NCBI RefSeq assembly: GCF_024323335.1
Contig: NC_066585.1
Location: forward strand, 342,613,346-342,677,345
DNA: 64,000 nt
Direction: 5' to 3'
Source of the DNA: Lathyrus oleraceus
Taxonomy: Eukaryota > Streptophyta > Magnoliopsida > Fabales > Fabaceae
Below the pieces are notes generated by a model. That model was given only the letters and a program-made list of their open reading frames with translations. It did no database searches and had not been told where the DNA came from. This document shows, in pieces, positions 58,518 through 64,000 of the stretch. How positions within the stretch are numbered: the first letter of the stretch is position 1; each line of letters begins with the position of its first letter. The translations under genes were made by a program, and so were the position numbers.

Positions 58518-58535
58518 TGGAGACTCTGCTGTGAA
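58518..58535 (+). promoter_or_regulatory. R primer-binding site, slightly decayed
   Basis: TGGAGACTCTGCTGTGAA differs from the intact X site TGGCGACTCTGCTGGGGA at three positions. It lies two bases after the LTR end, as in Z. Confidence 0.8.
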
Positions 58536-59382
58536 TACCAGTTTCCCTAAGCAAGTTTAGCCTAGTTTAGTTTGTCATTCTTTTTGCGTATGCGTGGATT
58601 TATCCGTTTATTTTTTTCTGTCTATATATTGCTTTTTGTTACTAACCTATGTATATATTTTTCTTCTTTGTTGGCCCGAAACTTTGGTTTTGTGGGGAAG
58701 GAAAATGGTTACAATAATTATTATAATAAAAACCTTGTGTGAAAGACTCTCCACCCGAGTTTGAGAGCTTACTTGAGGTATAATAGGTTGAGTACTATGG
58801 GTCTCAGGGGAGATTTCCTCGTGTAGGGTCGTAAGAGAACCTCACCTAGTTCTAGACTCTCTTAAAGGTATTGATGACCGTATAGATTTCGGCGTAAGCA
58901 TCCTTATCTTCATTAGAGTCTGTGACCCTAAGACCGCCTTCTTAGAACATTTAACCTTGGCAGGCCTAGACCGATGATCGTATGGTATAGGTCCCCGAGG
59001 AGTTTTCCTCGCGAGGGTCGATACGAAGATCTTACTTAGAGTAGATTTCCTTGATGGAGTTGTCGCCTTGCAAGTAAATTGACATAAGCAGTGGAGAGTC
59101 AAGGGAGTCCATGACTCTAACGGCAGTGTCTTACACCCAATATCTCAAAAGCCCTAGATCATGCAAAGTGAGAATCCTGATTTGAAAAGCATTCATTATT
59201 AAACCTCACACTTAGTCACGATGGTCCCATATTTTGAACGTCGTGCCTAAAGTTCCATGGAAACTAATAAGAATCGTTCATCCATTCATGCATTCATTCA
59301 TACATAATTAATCAATCAGTTAAGCTCTTAAGTATTTCTTTTGTTTAAACGCAGAATTGTAAGACTCTTTACTAACACAATC
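58536..59382 (+). other. Leader of R
   Basis: 847 bp untranslated region; same build as the Z leader at 24360-25125, with cgtgtagggtcgtaagag and cctcgcgagggtcgatacgaag blocks. A CATTCATT run at 59282-59303 precedes ORF1. No ORF supported. Confidence 0.65.
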
Positions 59383-61050
59383 ATGGATCCCTCAATAAGG
59401 AAAATCACTTTCACATTCAGATACAAGAGTCTGAATGTTGACACTTTGAAGGTCCTTTGCTCTAGAGTAACGTCCCTCAAGGATAACAAATTCGGAGCTA
59501 CCTTTGGCAACATCATAAACCTTTTGAACGAGAAGGGCGACTATGGTGCAATCACCACTTTAGCTCAATATTATGACATCCATCTAAGATGTTTCACCTT
59601 CCCTAACTTTCAAATCTCCCTAACTCTGGAAGATATCCAAAGGCTTATCAACCGACCGATAAAGGAATATAACCCCTTCCTTGAATTAGAAGAAGGATTT
59701 TGCTTGTCCGAACTCTCCGACGTCTTGGGTATCAACACCAATGAACTAGTGGCCAGTTGGGGATCTAAAGGTGTCATCAAGGGTCTAACGCATAAATTCC
59801 TTGAAACCCATGCTTGGAAGATGATTAAGGAAGAAAGGCCAGATTTCTGTAGCGCAACATTAACATTTTTGATTCATGGAATTGTCCTATTCCCTAACAT
59901 AGACAATTTCGTGGATCATTTGGCAGTGGAAGTCTTCCTGGCCAATGACTCGGTGCCATTCTTGCTCACCAACTTCTATCATGCCTTTCATACAGGCATG
60001 AGAAGAAAGGAGATACCTTTCTCTATTGCAATCCCTTGTTGCACCTATGGATGAGTGCTCGTATGCCTCAACATGGACCCTTTTCTTATAGAAACCTATC
60101 ATGGCCCCAAAAGTTTGCATCTCTTTCTTCCAATTCAATCATCTGGTTTAATAGAAAATGGGAAACAAAGAATGTCATTGGAAGATATGGAGGGTTCCCG
60201 AATGTCCCCTTAATAGGAACACATGGTTAGATCAACTACAACCCCCGTGCTTCTCAAGAGACAGTTAGGATATGCCATGTTGAGTCTTCCCGAGCCTCAT
60301 AACTTTCATCGTCAATAACGTGGATCCACTCGATTCAATCGTGAAGAGAGTAAGAATAGCTTGGACATGCATAATCCGAATCGACCAAGATTGGGGCAAG
60401 AAGAATATCCTAGCCAAGGAACCCTAGTTTGTGTGGGTAAAAGAGAGGGATATGGTTGTCAAGATGCAATTCATTTTTGAGTCTTCATCATTTCCGTTGG
60501 TGCCCGAACCCGAGCCCATATTGCAAGAAGACGTGGATAAGCTTACCGACAAGATACAAGAGCTTGAGTTGGAGAACACTCAATTATGAGTCCAACTTGG
60601 TCGTGCCAAGGAACGTAACTACACCTTGGAAGATAAGGGTAAGCAAGTATGTAAGGATTTCACGGTCAATAAGAAGAGACTAAGGGAAGTCGAAGGCCAA
60701 AAAATTGGGGTTGGTGATGCTCTACTATGAGCTAATTATGAGCTAGACGCTCGAACAACATGTTGTTCAAGCGTACAAAACCATTAGGGACCTTGAGAAG
60801 ATCGTTGAGAGGTCTAATGCGATGAAGAAAGAGGCTAGGGATGATTACGAAGCCCAAATCTTAGAGCTTAGGACCACTCTAAAAGAGTGCAAGGATGTCT
60901 TGGCTAAGGAACAACTAGAGAGGGACAAAATCCACCGAAGATTCTTGTGCGAATGGTTCAACCTTAGAAGAACTTGTGAGAAAATCAAGAATCTGAAGAT
61001 GGGAAACTACGATCAAGCATACACGGAGTTGCAAAATGAGTGCAAATATT
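59383..61050 (+). pseudogene. Ogre/Tat ORF1 (extra ORF before gag), broken
   Basis: Ogre-type elements carry an ORF of unknown function upstream of gag; this is its relic. ATG 59383 opens 224 residues to a stop at 60054: FGNIINLLNEKGDYGAITTL, YYDIHLRCFTFPNFQISLTL, EDIQRLINRPIKEY, IHGIVLFPNIDNFVDHLAVE, FLANDSVPFLLTNFYHAFH. This matches the plant DUF7745-type domain (a relative of plant mobile domains). The remainder, with stops and frameshifts (60060-60230, 60450-60720), ends in a Glu/Lys/Leu-rich coiled coil (KKEARDDYEAQILELRTTLK to QAYTELQNECKY, 60822-61050). I chose 59383 because the only in-frame start further up is TTG. Confidence 0.82.
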
Positions 61051-61053
61051 GAA

Positions 61054-62300
61054 ATGGACGATCAAAAAGACACATATTTCAGTCCAAAGGTTGCCTCCAT
61101 GCATGATGCATTTAGTCGCTTGACCAATGAGGTGGAGAAGAAGGTTAAAGTCATCAAAGAGTAACGGAAGACATTGGAAAGTACCGACACTTTAGGTATC
61201 GATGCTGTAAATATGTGCTTAGTCCCTGAAATGGTTATCCCCGCTAAATTCAAAGTCCACGACTTTGAAAAATATAAAGGACCCAGTAATCCGAGGACCC
61301 GTATCCGAGCTTATTGTCGTAAAATGGCCGCTTATTCTAATGACGACAGACTCCTCATGCATTTCTTCCAAGATTCATTGATTAGATCATCTTTGGATTG
61401 GTACATACAATTGTAAGGTACCCATATTTGGACGTGGAGGGAGATAGAAGAAGTATTCCTTAATCATTACCAGTATGATATAGATATGGCGCCCAATTGC
61501 ATGTAGTTTCAAAACTTGACGTAAAAGTCCGAAGAGACTTTTAAGGAATCCGCTCAACGGTGGAGAGAGCATGCGGCTACGGTACAACCTCCTTTGCTAG
61601 AACGTGCATTGGTAGATATGTTCATGGGCAATCTGCAAGGCCCTTACTTAGATAGGATGGTAGGGAGTACATCCTCTAGTTTCTCCAACTTAGTTTTGGT
61701 CAGTGAAATAATTGAGAATATGATGAAAATGGGGAAGATCCAGAACTCTACAAGCACCTCCTGTGTTGTGAAAAAACCCTTTGTATCTTATAGAAAGAAA
61801 AGGGAAGGAGAAACAAATGCAACCGCATTATTCAAAGCAAGAGCCCCAACATACCGTGTCACATATCAACAAGTTGTCTCTGTAGCGCCATTTCAATAAC
61901 AACAACAACCATTTACAATTTCGATCCAACAACAACCACAACAACATCAACAACGTTATCATCAGCAACCTCAGCAACAACAACAATGTTACCAACAACA
62001 ACAGCAACAACAACAACAACAACGTCAAAGACATCCTGAGAGAAGATTTGATCTAGTCTAAATATCGTACAGTCATATTCTACCTTACTTTTTACGAGGA
62101 TCTTTGGTGGAGTTAAGGGAGTTAGGGCCACCCCAAGCGGTCCTTCCTCCCGTTTCTGATGTCAACGCTTGGTGCGAGTTCCATTCTGGCGTTCCCGGTC
62201 ATTCAATCGAGAACTGTAAATCCTTAATGTATAAAATGCAAGATTCGATAGATTCTAAGGCATTGCGTTTGCGCCTAACATCCCAAATGTAAACAATAAC
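61054..62300 (+). pseudogene. gag: Ogre/Tat gag of R, broken
   Basis: ATG 61054, four bases after the ORF1 relic. Gag core: CLVPEMVIPAKFKVHDFEKY, RIRAYCRKMAAYSNDDRLLM, FFQDSLIRSSLDWYIQL, NHYQYDIDMAPN, ESAQRWREHAATVQPPLLE, VDMFMGNLQGPYLDRMVGS. Then a Gln-rich linker (61896-62030) and a zinc-finger-like CEFHSGVPGHSIENC (C-x2-H-x5-H-x4-C, about 62173-62217), the Ogre/Tat counterpart of a zinc knuckle. In-frame stops at 61162, 61414, 61504, 61519, 61897 and others, several at Gln positions. Gag would form the particle; this copy cannot. Confidence 0.85.
61896..62030 (+). repeat. CAA/CAG-rich trinucleotide stretch in R gag
   Basis: Imperfect CAA/CAG repeat encoding a Gln-rich linker. The minus-strand Leu/Val-rich ORFs here are its mirror image. 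Confidence 0.9.
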
Positions 62301-64000
62301 CCAATTTTTCCTCACAATAAGTCAACCGTGAATATGGTAGAATATGACAATGGAAGAAGATTAATGTCCCGTGGGGACGAGTTAAAAACACCCCTCATTG
62401 AGATCAAGAATGTTTTGATGAAAAATTATGCATTCCCCTTCTGTAGTAATGATTGTGAACATCGTCTGATTGATCTGCAACAATGTGCAACTTTGAAGTC
62501 TGCCATACAACGATTAATGGACCAAGGAATCTTGGTGGCAGATCGTCCATCCACCAAGGAAGAAGTATCCACCCTAGAGATCCCATATGATGAAGTCTTA
62601 CCTCTACAAATACCTTATGGTCTCTCTCAAATGACTATCTCCAACTACCCGATTACTCATATGGTTATAACGGTCCCCACTCCATTCCCATTCAATGATA
62701 CAAAAGTAGTTCCATGGGTATATGACTCAGTTGTTTACATCTATGGGCAAAGAGTCCGAGAAGAACCAGCAATGTCTGTTGAGCCAATGGTAGGTACAGC
62801 CGGAACTGGTGGAGTCACCCAAAGTGGAAGGACCTTTGCTCCGATATCTCCCCCAATTGACAATCATGGCACTTCCAACCAAGGAAAAGGCAAGCAAATC
62901 GAAGTTGGCCAGCAAAGGCAAGATTCTCTACCTACCAATGAGGTGGATGAATTCTTGCACATTATTACGAGGAGTGATTATAGGGTGGTTAACCAACTCA
63001 ACCAAACCCCATAAAAAATAACAATGTTTTCTTTGCTCATGTGCTCCGAGGCACATATGGACTCCTTAGTCAAGTTCTTGAAAGCCACCCACATATTGCA
63101 AGAGATTTTCGTTTTCCAATTTGAGGGAGTTGTCAATAATATAGTTACTAACATGAGTCCAGGTCTCAGTGATGAAGAGCTTCCCTCCGAAGGAAAAAAC
63201 CATAATAAGGCCCTACACATTTCTATTAAATGTGTAGACGTTGTTTTGTCTACGGTCTTAGTGGATACCGACTTGTCTCTTAAGGTACTACCGAAGAGTT
63301 CTCTTTCTAAAATGACTATTGAAGGGCTCGTAATGAAATCGAGAAAGCTATTTGTGAGATAATTTGATGGATCAGGATAAATTGTAATTGGTAATGTGGA
63401 TCTCCCCATCAATATCAGCCTCATACTTTCTTTATCACTTTCTTCATAGTGGATATATATCCAGCTTAGAGTTGTTTGCTCGGACGATTGTGGATACATT
63501 AAGCCGGATATGTCACTTTGACACTTCATTAAAGGTTGAAATTTTTGGTCAACAAAAAGCTCATGGTAATTGAAGGAGAGGAATACATCATGGTGAGCCA
63601 CTTGGAATTGTTCCGATAAGTTGAAGAAGGATGAGAGGTTTAGGAAATCCCATTTCTTGAAGTTGTCAATGTTGAGATGGTTGGCCCTATAGGGGGAGTT
63701 AAAACTATTGAATTTTCGATGGCTTATCTGAAAGACGCTCAGGCTGTTATCAATAAAGGACACCCCAAAGATTGAGAGAGGATATTAGAATTGTCGGTCA
63801 ACAAGGATTGTGTCAGATTGGGATACAACTCCCAAAACTTGAAGAAGCAAGTGCCAATTGTTGTAGAGGGGCAAGTGCCCCCCTTGTCAGATTTATTCTC
63901 AAGTGAAGGACACCTCATGGATGGCCATATTTATGCTCTGGAAGAGGATGGTATAGTTGAAGACGAAATACTAATTTACAAGAAGGTTGATGGCCAAGAA
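62301..64000 (+). pseudogene. Ogre/Tat protease and linker of R, broken, cut by window end
   Basis: Open from about 62331 to 63014: LIEIKNVLMKNYAFPF, GILVADRPSTKEEVST, VVPWVYDSVVY, VTQSGRTFAP, DEFLHIITRSDYRVVNQLNQ. After one stop, 63024-63362 has the protease VLVDTDLSLKVLPKSSL, in which the catalytic DTG is DTD. Further stops and frameshifts follow. The last 300 bases in the right frame give AYLKDAQAVINKGHPKD and KDCVRLGYNSQNLKKQ, a decayed G-patch-like stretch, and DLFSSEGHLMDGHIYALEED. RT lies beyond the window. The 261-codon minus-strand ORF at 62978-63763 is an antisense shadow. Confidence 0.82.

Noticed and set aside
62978..63763. 261-codon ORF on the minus strand
   Set aside because: It is antisense to the R protease region, has no recognisable domain, and the plus strand shows clear protease homology.

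Overview
The window is plant nuclear DNA from a retrotransposon-packed intergenic region. No host gene is recognisable. Ogre/Tat-type Ty3 elements with multi-kilobase LTRs, and their primer-binding site, point to a legume, most likely of the pea/vetch group (Fabeae). That organism call is inference. All element letters (V, Z, W, Y, X, U, R) are labels used here only.

Layout. V (1-2848) is a minus-strand Ogre/Tat-type LTR fragment. Z is a decayed plus-strand Ogre/Tat element running from about 2849 to 47662, with four things nested in it: (1) an intact, very young Athila-clade element on the minus strand (3350-14840, duplication CCCAC) in its 5' LTR; (2) solo LTR W (16533-24359) in its leader, which itself carries solo LTR Y (19530 to about 24198); (3) X (29288-43182), a minus-strand, internally deleted Ogre-type element inserted in Z gag-pro, with a copia-like solo LTR (30548-31633, duplication CAAAG) in its 3' untranslated part; (4) a 2,090-bp direct duplication of Z gag-pro on either side of X (27198-29287 and 43183-45272). 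Z then continues with RT and RNase H, breaks off in the second RNase H domain and joins directly to an LTR remnant ending at 47662. U (47663-49651) is LTR-like sequence interrupted by a Tekay-type chromovirus relic on the minus strand (49652-54387), which was cut by R, an Ogre/Tat element on the plus strand (LTR 54388-58515, then ORF1, gag and protease to the window end).

Only the Athila element has intact coding capacity: a 1,823-residue Gag-Pol with all catalytic residues and a second, 400-residue ORF after it. Its LTRs differ by one visible 1-base indel. Everything else is broken by stops and frameshifts.

Most unusual: two unrelated elements carry doublets of a short perfect palindrome at fixed spacing. 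In the Tekay LTR, eight copies of GTAACCGGTTAC-like palindromes form four doublets with an exact 22-bp offset and a 74-75-bp period. In the Athila element, fourteen copies of GTTCGCGGCGCGAAC-like palindromes form seven doublets with an 18-19-bp offset, three of them in a 70-71-bp period, and one doublet lies in frame inside Gag-Pol. Second, the duplication around X starts exactly at the X LTR edge and has no net length change, which fits illegitimate recombination between an empty and an occupied copy of the site.
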